Source of the DNA: Paenibacillus ehimensis NBRC 15659
Lineage (GTDB): Bacteria > Bacillota > Bacilli > Paenibacillales > NBRC-103111
Reading direction: 5' to 3'
Assembly: GCF_004000785.1 (NCBI RefSeq)
Contig: NZ_BILX01000020.1
Span: forward strand, 1 to 64,000
Length of the DNA stretch: 64,000 nt
This document shows, piece after piece, positions 54,888 through 62,155 of this stretch. Both the position numbers and the translations under genes were made by a program. The notes beneath the pieces were generated by a model. That model saw only the letters and a program-made list of their open reading frames with translations. It was not told the DNA's origin and made no database searches. Each line of letters starts with the position of its first letter. Position 1 is the stretch's first letter.

Positions 54888-54969
54888 TCGATCATCCTCT
54901 CTTCCCTTGCGTTTCCTTAGTATACCAAAATATGCGGGCAATTGCCCTACCCGGCGGGAAGACAGCCGG

Positions 54970-55830
54970 TTACCGGCCCCGGCCCTCCGCCCGCTCCCGT
55001 TGACTTGCAATCCATCCGAACACCGCATCGAGCGCACGTTCGTCGTCCTCCTTCGGAAAGCGGTGCCCGAGCCCGTCGTACAGCTCCATCTTGTACTCCT
55101 TTCCGGCCCGCTCCAGCGCTGCTCCCAGCTTGCGCGCCTGCTCTACGCTGACCTGCGCATCCGCCGTGCCGTGCACGATCATGACGGGCACGCGGATCGC
55201 GTCGACCCAACGGACGGGCGAGCGCCGCTCGTAGCATTCGGCCTGCTTGCGGGGATGGCCGACGACCCTCTTCAGCATCCGCCTCAGATCGACGCGCTCT
55301 TCGTAGGTATCGAGCAGATCGCTCACGCCCCCCCACACGACGACCGGGCCGGCGCCCTCGCACTCTTTAGCCGCCAGCAGCGCCATCAGCGCGCCGCGCG
55401 AGAAACCGATCAGCGGAATCGGTCCGGACTGCACCTCCGGCAGCGATTGCATGAGAGTAATGGCATGATGCACGTCGAAGCGGTCTTCCCCTCCGAAGTC
55501 CTCCCGTCCCTCGCCGCCTTCGTTGCCCCGATAGAACGGCGCAAATACCGCATACCCGCGCCGCGCCATCGAAAAAATGCGGCGTTTGCGCACCATCCCG
55601 ACCTTACGGATGCCTCCCCGGCAGTAAATTAAGCCGGGAACGGGCATGGCCGCATCGGGCACGGCAAGATAACCTTTCACCTGAAGTCCTTGGCTAATAT
55701 ATGTCAGCCGGTAAAGCGATATGCCCTTCGCCAGGCTGCGGAGAAGCTCCCTTTGAACCAGCGTGCCGTCCGCCGGAACGCCGCCGGTGGACCCGCTTTG
55801 CAGGATGTTTGTATCGGTAGGTATAGGCAT
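54970..55830 (-). CDS. Alpha/beta hydrolase, prolyl-oligopeptidase-like
   Basis: 286 aa. The nucleophile elbow is GFSRGA; acid in the region HGTADAQVSVEQA; histidine in GLGHRFP. The fold corresponds to the S9/dienelactone-hydrolase group. GGAGTG eight bases before ATG. Cytoplasmic (no signal peptide). Substrate unknown; an esterase or peptidase activity is likely. Confidence 0.82.
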   Translation of the reverse strand: MPIPTDTNILQSGSTGGVPADGTLVQRELLRSLAKGISLYRLTYISQGLQVKGYLAVPDAAMPVPGLIYCRGGIRKVGMVRKRRIFSMARRGYAVFAPFYRGNEGGEGREDFGGEDRFDVHHAITLMQSLPEVQSGPIPLIGFSRGALMALLAAKECEGAGPVVVWGGVSDLLDTYEERVDLRRMLKRVVGHPRKQAECYERRSPVRWVDAIRVPVMIVHGTADAQVSVEQARKLGAALERAGKEYKMELYDGLGHRFPKEDDERALDAVFGWIASQRERAEGRGR

Positions 55831-55912
55831 GTTCGGTTCACTCCATTTTTTGACACAAAGTCGTTCCGGCGTTACACTAAGATGTATTATGACCGGAAAG
55901 GTGGATTTTCAA

Positions 55913-56191
55913 ATGAATTCCCGTTTTGCCGCCGAATTCGAAGGACTGGTTGAGAAATATGCCGAGCTGCTGACCGGCGACGCTTCTGCCGAAACGGTGG
56001 AAAAAATAAAGGTTTGGGCGATCTACAACCATATCCACAAAACGATGCCAGCTCTTGCAAGCCATTGGAATCAGCAGCATCCCGAGGGCAAAGCCGACGT
56101 CCGCAAGCTGTTCGAAGAGGTTCGCGACCGCAACCAGAAGCTGAAAGCCGCAAATCAACAGCAGGAAGCGAAGCCGGAGCCGGAAGCCTGA
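55913..56191 (+). CDS. DUF2573 (YusU-like) protein
   Basis: 92 aa from ATG 55913 with AAAGGTGG eight bases upstream. The sequence FAAEFEGLVEKYAELLTGDA, then VWAIYNHIHKTMPALASHWN matches the short helical DUF2573 family (B. subtilis YusU). Function not known. It diverges from the alpha/beta hydrolase. Confidence 0.8.
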   Translation: MNSRFAAEFEGLVEKYAELLTGDASAETVEKIKVWAIYNHIHKTMPALASHWNQQHPEGKADVRKLFEEVRDRNQKLKAANQQQEAKPEPEA

Positions 56192-56224
56192 TCGCGTGCC
56201 TTCGCCTTACCTCCCGGCTTGCGG

Positions 56225-57001
56225 CTATTTTTTGTTGAGCAGTTTATAAGCGATTCCGTCGAACAGCCGCGGAAACAATTGATACAGCTTCACCCCGGCG
56301 GCCGCCATGAACGGCAGGTTCACCTCGGGCGTCCCCCGCTCGATGGCTTCCAGCACAGCCCGGGCGACACGCTCCGGCTTCAGCATAAACCACTGGACGT
56401 TCTTCACATAATTCCCCGAAGGGTCGGCCCGGTCAAAAAACGGCGTATCGATCGGCCCGGGATTGACGGCCGTCAGACGAACGCCGGTGCCGACAAGCTC
56501 CTGCCGCAGACAGTTGGTCAAGCCGAGCACGGCATGCTTGGTGGCGGAGTAGGCGCTCGATTTGGCCGAGCCGATCTTCCCGGCCATGGAGGCGATGTTG
56601 ACGATATGGCCGCTCCCCTGCTTCAGCATGGAAGGCAGCACCGCTTTCGTACAGCGGACCGTCCCCATATAATTCACGTCCATCATGCTCTCGAATTCAC
56701 TTAAAGGCGCCGTCACGAACGGATCGAACACGCCGTAGCCCGCATTGTTGATCAGAATGTCGATCCGCCCGTATTCGGCGATCACCCGCTCCATCGTTGC
56801 CGTTACTTGCTCCGCCGACGTTACATCGAGCCGGTATATGCCGTGCTTGCCCTCTATTTTAGCGGACGCCTCCGCCAGCTTTTGCTCCGATCGCGCCATC
56901 AGTACAGGAACGGCTCCGCGCTGCGCCAGCATCTGCGCCATCAACGCGCCGATCCCGCTGGACGCTCCCGTGATTACCGCGATTTTTCCATGAACATCCA
57001 T
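56225..57001 (-). CDS. Short-chain dehydrogenase/reductase
   Basis: 258 aa, classical SDR. Cofactor loop TGASSGIGALM near residue 13, NNAGYGVFDPF, and the catalytic Ser with YSATKHAV (Y-x-x-x-K). The C-terminal part has a hydrophobic stretch similar to SDRs acting on lipids. Substrate not evident. AGGGGG about nine bases before ATG. Confidence 0.88.
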   Translation of the reverse strand: MDVHGKIAVITGASSGIGALMAQMLAQRGAVPVLMARSEQKLAEASAKIEGKHGIYRLDVTSAEQVTATMERVIAEYGRIDILINNAGYGVFDPFVTAPLSEFESMMDVNYMGTVRCTKAVLPSMLKQGSGHIVNIASMAGKIGSAKSSAYSATKHAVLGLTNCLRQELVGTGVRLTAVNPGPIDTPFFDRADPSGNYVKNVQWFMLKPERVARAVLEAIERGTPEVNLPFMAAAGVKLYQLFPRLFDGIAYKLLNKK

Positions 57002-57030
57002 CCTCCGGTTCCCCCTGTCTTCTATCGAAC

Positions 57031-57081
57031 AAAAAAAGCGAAGCGCTCCCGGCGTTATCGGAACCGGAGAAGCGTTCGCTT
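57031..57081 (-). terminator. Terminator downstream of cheX
   Basis: On the minus strand AAGCG-ACGCTTCTCCGG pairs with CCGGGAGCGCTTCGCTT, followed by seven T. Confidence 0.8.
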
Positions 57082-57133
57082 ACAGCTTACACGTAATGGA
57101 CTTGTCATTTCAACTACAGGGCATGCCGCTTGC

Positions 57134-57592
57134 TTAAGCGATCAGCACTTGAATATCCAGCTCACCGATGCCTTCCATAATCAGCGGGATCGTCAGCGCC
57201 TTTTGCGCGTTGAAGCCGGCCGCATGCGCGGAATGAAGCAGCTTGGGCGGCGTAATATCGACGCGGACCCCTTGATTGAACAGCATCGTGCTCGCATTGC
57301 CGCTGATCATATTGCTGAGCTCGGAAATGGCGCTTTTGCCAATGTCGTCCATTTCGGTGATCGAAAAACCGCCCATCATGGCGGACACGACCTTGAGCGC
57401 TACTTCCTCGTGCAATCCGAAGACGATGTCCCCTTCCATTTGCCCGGTCATGCCGATTTGAATCCAAATGTATTTTTCAACAAACTTCACGTCTTTGATG
57501 CCGAGCTGTCCGGTGGTCGGTCGTACATTGGCGACTTGTTCGATGACGATTCTGGCCGACTCCAAAAACGGGTTGATAAGCTCTGCCTTCAT
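57134..57592 (-). CDS. cheX: CheX-type chemotaxis phosphatase
   Basis: 152 aa from ATG 57592 (AAGGAG upstream). Pattern of CheX/CheC: FLESARIVIEQVANV, DIVFGLHEEVALKVVSAMMG and the phosphatase helix DIGKSAISELSNMISGNAST (E-x-x-N). It dephosphorylates CheY-P in Gram-positive chemotaxis. Not in an operon with other chemotaxis genes; a chemoreceptor lies 5 kb away. Confidence 0.88.
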   Translation of the reverse strand: MKAELINPFLESARIVIEQVANVRPTTGQLGIKDVKFVEKYIWIQIGMTGQMEGDIVFGLHEEVALKVVSAMMGGFSITEMDDIGKSAISELSNMISGNASTMLFNQGVRVDITPPKLLHSAHAAGFNAQKALTIPLIMEGIGELDIQVLIA

Positions 57593-57771
57593 AAGATGAC
57601 CGGTCTCCTTTTTTCGACAATATGCCGCAGATCCATAGGACTTTTTTGTTATTTCATTATACCTAAATTCATGGTGCAAGTATAGAACTTTTGTCGCGTT
57701 TTGTGTGAAATATAACAAAAAGGACAGGATTGAAGCACCTTTCAAAGAAACCGTCTGATTCTTTATACATG

Positions 57772-58629
57772 CTACAAGCTGCCCCGCCCGGGGATTTCGC
57801 CGACGCCGGCTTGCTCCGGCAAGCAGGGCTCATACATCATGATGGCGTGGTTCTCTGCAACGAACTGTTCGTCCAGCCAGTGTCCTTCCGAATCGAACCG
57901 GTTGCGGCATATGACGTTATGACGAACATATCCGCCGCACCATTCCTGGGTAATCCAGTGCTTGGTTTCGGTAATCTCGTAACGGCACGATGCCGGACTG
58001 TCGGCCCGCCATTCTCCGACCAGATCGGTGTCCGTCAGCCATACCCGGAGCTGATAGCTCATCTCCGTGCGGTTCTCGATCTGCAAATCCAAATAATTGT
58101 AAAAGCAAGTCGCCCCCGTTCCGAAAGGCTGCTTTCGTCCTGCATCGGGAAAGACGTCGTAGCCGTGCCGGTATCTCTCCGTCACGGTAAGCGGCGTATG
58201 CAGCGTCATCCAGTAGATCAGATTGGAAAGCTGGCATAAACCGCCTCCCACCCCGGCCCGAACCGTGCCGTGATGCAGCACCATACCGTCCACATAGCCT
58301 TGACGGCGGGTCGGTTTGCCGATCGTCCTCCAGTACGAGAACGTTTCGCCCGGCTGAAGGACCAGACCGTCCAGCCGCTTCGCGGCGAGCCTCAAGTTGA
58401 TCATTTTGTTGTATTGAAGCTGCATCTCCACATTCCGAAGCTGTCGAAGCAGCGGCGTCCGGTGGGTAAAATGAACGTGCCGCAGCGGTTCTTCCCGGCG
58501 CACTCGCGCAAAGCGTTTGTTTCCGAGCATCCAGCTCACGCGGCGGCGCAGCCGGTAGTACGCAATGCCCGCCGCGGTCCGCCATCGGCTGCGGCGCTTC
58601 GGCTTCGGCACCGACGATGGACCGAACAT
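57772..58629 (-). CDS. VanW-family protein
   Basis: 285 aa. VanW core is seen in VLQPGETFSYWRTIGKPTRRQGYVDGMVLHHG and GVGGGLCQLSNLIYWMTLHTPLTVTERYRHGYDVFPD. N-terminus basic without clear signal peptide. VanW proteins accompany some vancomycin-resistance clusters, but they are widespread in this group and no other resistance gene is nearby. Function unknown. Confidence 0.85.
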   Translation of the reverse strand: MFGPSSVPKPKRRSRWRTAAGIAYYRLRRRVSWMLGNKRFARVRREEPLRHVHFTHRTPLLRQLRNVEMQLQYNKMINLRLAAKRLDGLVLQPGETFSYWRTIGKPTRRQGYVDGMVLHHGTVRAGVGGGLCQLSNLIYWMTLHTPLTVTERYRHGYDVFPDAGRKQPFGTGATCFYNYLDLQIENRTEMSYQLRVWLTDTDLVGEWRADSPASCRYEITETKHWITQEWCGGYVRHNVICRNRFDSEGHWLDEQFVAENHAIMMYEPCLPEQAGVGEIPGRGSL

Positions 58630-58722
58630 CCGTCCTCCCCCTCCCTTCCTTCATTCTAGCAAAATCCCGATCGCGTTACTACGACGAATCGACACATGCG
58701 TCGAATTTTCGTCTAAGATGGC

Positions 58723-58762
58723 AAAAGGCGGCTGAGCTCCCGAACGGGCCTCTCCGCCGCCT
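58723..58762 (-). terminator. Terminator of the NUDIX gene
   Basis: On the minus strand AGGCGGC pairs with GCCGCCT around a loop with a second small stem, followed by TTTT. It starts four bases past the stop codon. Confidence 0.75.
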
Positions 58763-58765
58763 GCA

Positions 58766-59218
58766 TTATTGCTGCCAACCGTAGCTGTCGTAAAATACGC
58801 CCGCCAGCACGTTCTCAACCGCCTGGCGCACATGGGGAATCATATCTCCCGGAAGACCGTCCAGCGGATACCACGCCATTTCGGAGCATTTGTCCGGTTC
58901 CCGGTTGTACGGCTCCCCCTCCCAGCGCTTCACGGTCAGAAAAAAATCGATCCATTCGCCCGTATCCGAAAGCCGGTGCATGACGCTCGCCACTTCCAGA
59001 TCGGCCGGGTCCACCCGGACGCCGCTTTCCTCCCACGCTTCACGCGCAGCCGCCCGCTTCACCTCTTCGTTCCCGTCTATTTTACCGGCCACCAGACTCA
59101 GCTTGCCATCCTCGTAGCCGGTATTGGTTCGGCGAAGCAGCAGCAGCTTGTTCTCCCGCACAAGGAGCAGATACACGGCGCTGTGTACCCGAAACCACTC
59201 TTTTTCGGTCGTACTCAT
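58766..59218 (-). CDS. NUDIX hydrolase
   Basis: 150 aa from ATG 59218 with GGAGGA six bases upstream (frame open from 59266). Complete NUDIX box G-x5-E-x7-REUxEExGU in GKIDGNEEVKRAAAREAWEE. The N-terminal beta strand VHSAVYLLLVRENKLLLLRR is typical of NTP or nucleoside-diphosphate-X pyrophosphatases. Substrate not readable. Confidence 0.9.
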   Translation of the reverse strand: MSTTEKEWFRVHSAVYLLLVRENKLLLLRRTNTGYEDGKLSLVAGKIDGNEEVKRAAAREAWEESGVRVDPADLEVASVMHRLSDTGEWIDFFLTVKRWEGEPYNREPDKCSEMAWYPLDGLPGDMIPHVRQAVENVLAGVFYDSYGWQQ

Positions 59219-59312
59219 AAGCTGTCCTCCGCAATCATTTATCATGGGGTCGATGCCTAAAATCAAGCTTCTCCGTTCGTTCCAGAACCATTATACACCC
59301 TTCGGACAGCTT

Positions 59313-60116
59313 TCACATCCGCAGCCCCATCGCATTGCCGGAGCTGTACCGCCGAAGGCCGCGGTGAAAGAACCATAGACCGGCCGCAGTCACGAGCGCC
59401 GTCATGCCGAGCGCCTGCAGCGTAAACGCAAGATCCGCTTCCCGCAGCAGTCCGATCGGCAAATAGCTGATGAACCCGGCGGGGATGACCGTAAACAGAA
59501 GCAGCCGGCCCCAGCCGCTGAAAATGCCCGTCGGGTAGGTGGAAAAGGCAAGAATCGCATTGAACATCTGCTGGCCGATCCCTTCGGCTTGCCCGATATA
59601 GAAGGCGAGCGACTGCGTCGTCACCACGAAGAACAGAAAAATCAGCATCGCGATGAGCAGCGCCAGCGCGAATTTGAGCAGGCCGAGCGGCGAGCGGTCC
59701 CCGAACAGCCCATACAGCAGCAGGGCGAACAGCACGTCCCCAATCGCGGAGACGGACATCCGGCTGACCAGAATATGAAGCAGCACCGGCTTCGGCTGCG
59801 TCAGGTACAGATCGAGCTGACCGCCCGCAACCAGCGAAGCCAGCCGGTACGCGTTGCCGAACAGCACGGCGGACAAGCCGAAGCCGCCCGCGCTCACCGC
59901 CCACATCATCATCACGTCGTGAAGCTCCCAGCCGTTGACGACCGGAAACCGCCGAAAATAAAGACCCCAGAAAAAAATCCAGACGGCATTGTTTACCATC
60001 ATCATACCCGCAGTCATTAGAAAGCTCAGCCGGAATTCCATCGCGCCGGCCAAATTGAGCTTCCAGCACGTCCATACGAACCGCAGCAGCGGCGCCAGTT
60101 TCCAATTCTGCCGCAT
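59313..60116 (-). CDS. ABC-2 type permease subunit (COG3694-like)
   Basis: 267 aa, six membrane helices. Typical of ABC-2 family permeases that work as a pair with the subunit encoded just upstream and an ATPase. ATG after GGAGGGGAACGAA. Third gene of the three-gene operon; it forms one half of the exporter channel. Confidence 0.85.
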   Translation of the reverse strand: MRQNWKLAPLLRFVWTCWKLNLAGAMEFRLSFLMTAGMMMVNNAVWIFFWGLYFRRFPVVNGWELHDVMMMWAVSAGGFGLSAVLFGNAYRLASLVAGGQLDLYLTQPKPVLLHILVSRMSVSAIGDVLFALLLYGLFGDRSPLGLLKFALALLIAMLIFLFFVVTTQSLAFYIGQAEGIGQQMFNAILAFSTYPTGIFSGWGRLLLFTVIPAGFISYLPIGLLREADLAFTLQALGMTALVTAAGLWFFHRGLRRYSSGNAMGLRM

Positions 60117-60141
60117 TTCGTTCCCCTCCCTTCCTGGCGGC

Positions 60142-60945
60142 TCAGCCGCCGTTGACGTTCAGCTTGCGGACGCCCAGCCGGTAGACGAGCCAGACGACCA
60201 GCGCCAATACGGCCGCCCACGTCCACTGTACTGCCAGCATCGGAGCGAGATGGATTTCCTCCCAGCGGACGGCGGTTTTGGCCGGGAAATACAAGACCGC
60301 CTGAAACGGCAGCCAGCGGCACACCTGCTGCAGCGCTTCGGGAAACAGCTCGAGCGGCATCAGCATGCCGCCGATCGTAAACAGCAGCTTATGGTACACG
60401 AACTCCAGTCCCCGCGTCTCCTCGACCCAGAACGCACACAGCGACAGCGCCATATTGAGCATAAAGTTGACGGTCATCGCGCCGAGGCTCATGACGAAAA
60501 ATCCGAGCCAGCCCCAGCCGAACGACGGAGGACCGAAAAAGGCGAGGCCAAGCGCGCAGCCAACGGCGAGGTTCACAAGCAGCCGTACCGTTACTTCGCT
60601 CACGTAAGCCATATAATGGTAGCCGATATAGCTGAACGGCCGCGTCAGCTTGTAGCCGACATCGCCGCTTTTCACTTCTTCCTCCACGCGGGTGCACAGG
60701 CTGGGAAACGCCATGGTCAGCGCCTCGGCGAATAAAATATACCAAATGATCTGCCCGAAGCTGTAGCCTTCGATGAGCTGCGACCCTTCCCCGCGGTACG
60801 TCGTCTGCCACAATTGAATGAAAATGTACATGATGATGATCAGGAAAATCGAGCGGATTAAAAAGTCGAGTACGTAAGCAAAATGATTCCGCAGGCTGAT
60901 TCGCCCGATCGCGCCGTATTTCAGCAGCTTCGGCCCCAGATTCAT
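60142..60945 (-). CDS. ABC-2 type permease subunit (COG4587-like)
   Basis: 267 aa, six membrane helices. It overlaps the end of the ATPase gene by four bases (ATGA), indicating translational coupling. Together with the next subunit it should form a heterodimeric channel. The transported substrate cannot be deduced. Confidence 0.85.
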   Translation of the reverse strand: MNLGPKLLKYGAIGRISLRNHFAYVLDFLIRSIFLIIIMYIFIQLWQTTYRGEGSQLIEGYSFGQIIWYILFAEALTMAFPSLCTRVEEEVKSGDVGYKLTRPFSYIGYHYMAYVSEVTVRLLVNLAVGCALGLAFFGPPSFGWGWLGFFVMSLGAMTVNFMLNMALSLCAFWVEETRGLEFVYHKLLFTIGGMLMPLELFPEALQQVCRWLPFQAVLYFPAKTAVRWEEIHLAPMLAVQWTWAAVLALVVWLVYRLGVRKLNVNGG

Positions 60946-61928
60946 ACGCTTCCCTCCCGCTCATAAATATGCGTAATGATGCTCTCCATGGAAGGATCTT
61001 CGATCGTGATGTCCGAAACCCGGTACGCCGCGACGAGGCGGGAAAGCACCTCCTGGGCAGCGATCGCCGACGTATCGACGGAAAGCGCCAGCTCCTGGTC
61101 CGTTTGCGCCAGCACTTCTACGCCCTCATGCCGGAACGGCGGGCCCGGCTCCAGCAGCTTGAGCCGGATCGTCTTGCCGGTCAGCAGCTCCCGCTTCATC
61201 GCCTCGACCGTATCGTCAAAGATCATCTGCCCGTGGTTGATGACCACGGCCCGCCGGCACAGCTGCTCGATATCTCCTGCATCGTGGGAGGTCAGGAACA
61301 CGGTCGTCCCTTCCTCCCGGTTCATGAACCGGATCAGCTCGCGTATGCTTTGCTTGACCACCACGTCCAGCCCGATCGTCGGCTCGTCAAGGAACAGGAT
61401 TTGCGGCCGGTGCAGCATCGCCGCCGCAATCTCGCAGCGCATCCGCTCGCCGAGCGACAGCTTCCGCACGGGAGTATGCAAGTACGGCTCCAGCTCGAAG
61501 CGGCGGACGAGATCGTCCCGCCGGGCGAGATAATCGCTGCGCTTCAATTCGTAAATGCGGCTCATCAGCTCGAACGAGTCGGCGGGGGGAAGATGGTACC
61601 AAAGCTGCGATTTCTGCCCGAAGACGGAGCCGATCCGGTAAGCCAGTTTGCCGCGCTCCTTCCACGGACAGAAGCCGAGTACCTCCGCGTATCCGCCGGA
61701 CGGATGCAGAATGCCGGTCAGCATCTTGATCGTGGTCGATTTGCCGGCGCCGTTCGGTCCGAGAAACGCCAGCGTCTCCCCCTGCGGGACGGTCAGGTCG
61801 ATGCCTTGCACCGCCGTCTTCTCGCTGTACTGCGGGCGCAGCAGCGAACGCACCCCGGCCTTGAAGCCTTCCTCCTTCCGTTTCACGGCGAACCGTTTCG
61901 TCAGCCCTTCGGCCCGTATCGCATTCAT
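60942..61928 (-). CDS. ABC transporter ATP-binding protein (COG4586-like)
   Basis: 328 aa, start after GAAGGAGGAAC. Walker A LGPNGAGKSTT, signature LSLGERMRCEIAAAML (LSLGE instead of LSGGQ), Walker B ILFLDEPTIGLDVV, H-loop TSHDAGDI. The C-terminal 80 residues are the extension typical of ABC-2 (NatA/DrrA-like) ATPases. It is the first gene of the operon behind a riboswitch-like leader. Confidence 0.9.
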   Translation of the reverse strand: MNAIRAEGLTKRFAVKRKEEGFKAGVRSLLRPQYSEKTAVQGIDLTVPQGETLAFLGPNGAGKSTTIKMLTGILHPSGGYAEVLGFCPWKERGKLAYRIGSVFGQKSQLWYHLPPADSFELMSRIYELKRSDYLARRDDLVRRFELEPYLHTPVRKLSLGERMRCEIAAAMLHRPQILFLDEPTIGLDVVVKQSIRELIRFMNREEGTTVFLTSHDAGDIEQLCRRAVVINHGQMIFDDTVEAMKRELLTGKTIRLKLLEPGPPFRHEGVEVLAQTDQELALSVDTSAIAAQEVLSRLVAAYRVSDITIEDPSMESIITHIYEREGSV

Positions 61929-61960
61929 GTTCCTCCTTCTCCTTTCCTCTGCTAAAGCAG

Positions 61961-62112
61961 AAAAGACCCCGTGCCGTTTCGCCTTGTCGGCGGAACTTGC
62001 ACGAGGTCTTTTATCCCTACGGTGTAGCGCGGCTCTATCGGTGGCGCGCCGGCTCCGCTTGGTTCGCCCGGCCGCTTGGCCGTCGGATCCCTAGAAGCCC
62101 TTCCACGTTTAA
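61961..62112 (-). ncRNA. ykkC-like riboswitch with intrinsic terminator
   Basis: On the minus strand the leader has CTTCTAGGGATCCG (62095-62082), matching the conserved 5' block of the ykkC class, a GC-rich two-stem middle, and the 3' block ACCGTAGGGATAAAAG (62021-62006), close to the ykkC sequence ending GGGATAAAAG. The tail of that block is also the start of a strong terminator: AAAAGACCTCGTGC pairs with GCACGGGGTCTTTT (down to 61961). Control by premature termination of the ABC operon is implied. Class members sense guanidine (type 1) or ppGpp/PRPP/nucleoside diphosphates (type 2). The canonical GGTCCGAGAG block is replaced by GGGCGAACC, so subtype is not settled. Confidence 0.6.
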
Positions 62113-62119
62113 TTGTTAT

Positions 62120-62148
62120 ATACTACCACGTGATGTAAGGAATGACAA
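62120..62148 (-). promoter_or_regulatory. Promoter of the riboswitch-ABC operon
   Basis: On the minus strand TTGTCA (62148-62143) and TAGTAT (62125-62120), 17 bases apart, just upstream of the leader RNA and just past the chemoreceptor stop codon. Confidence 0.55.
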
Positions 62149-62155
62149 GATGCAT

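Noticed and set aside
57772-58629. Vancomycin-resistance cluster
   Set aside because: Only a VanW homologue is present; no ligase, dehydrogenase, dipeptidase or VanRS genes nearby.
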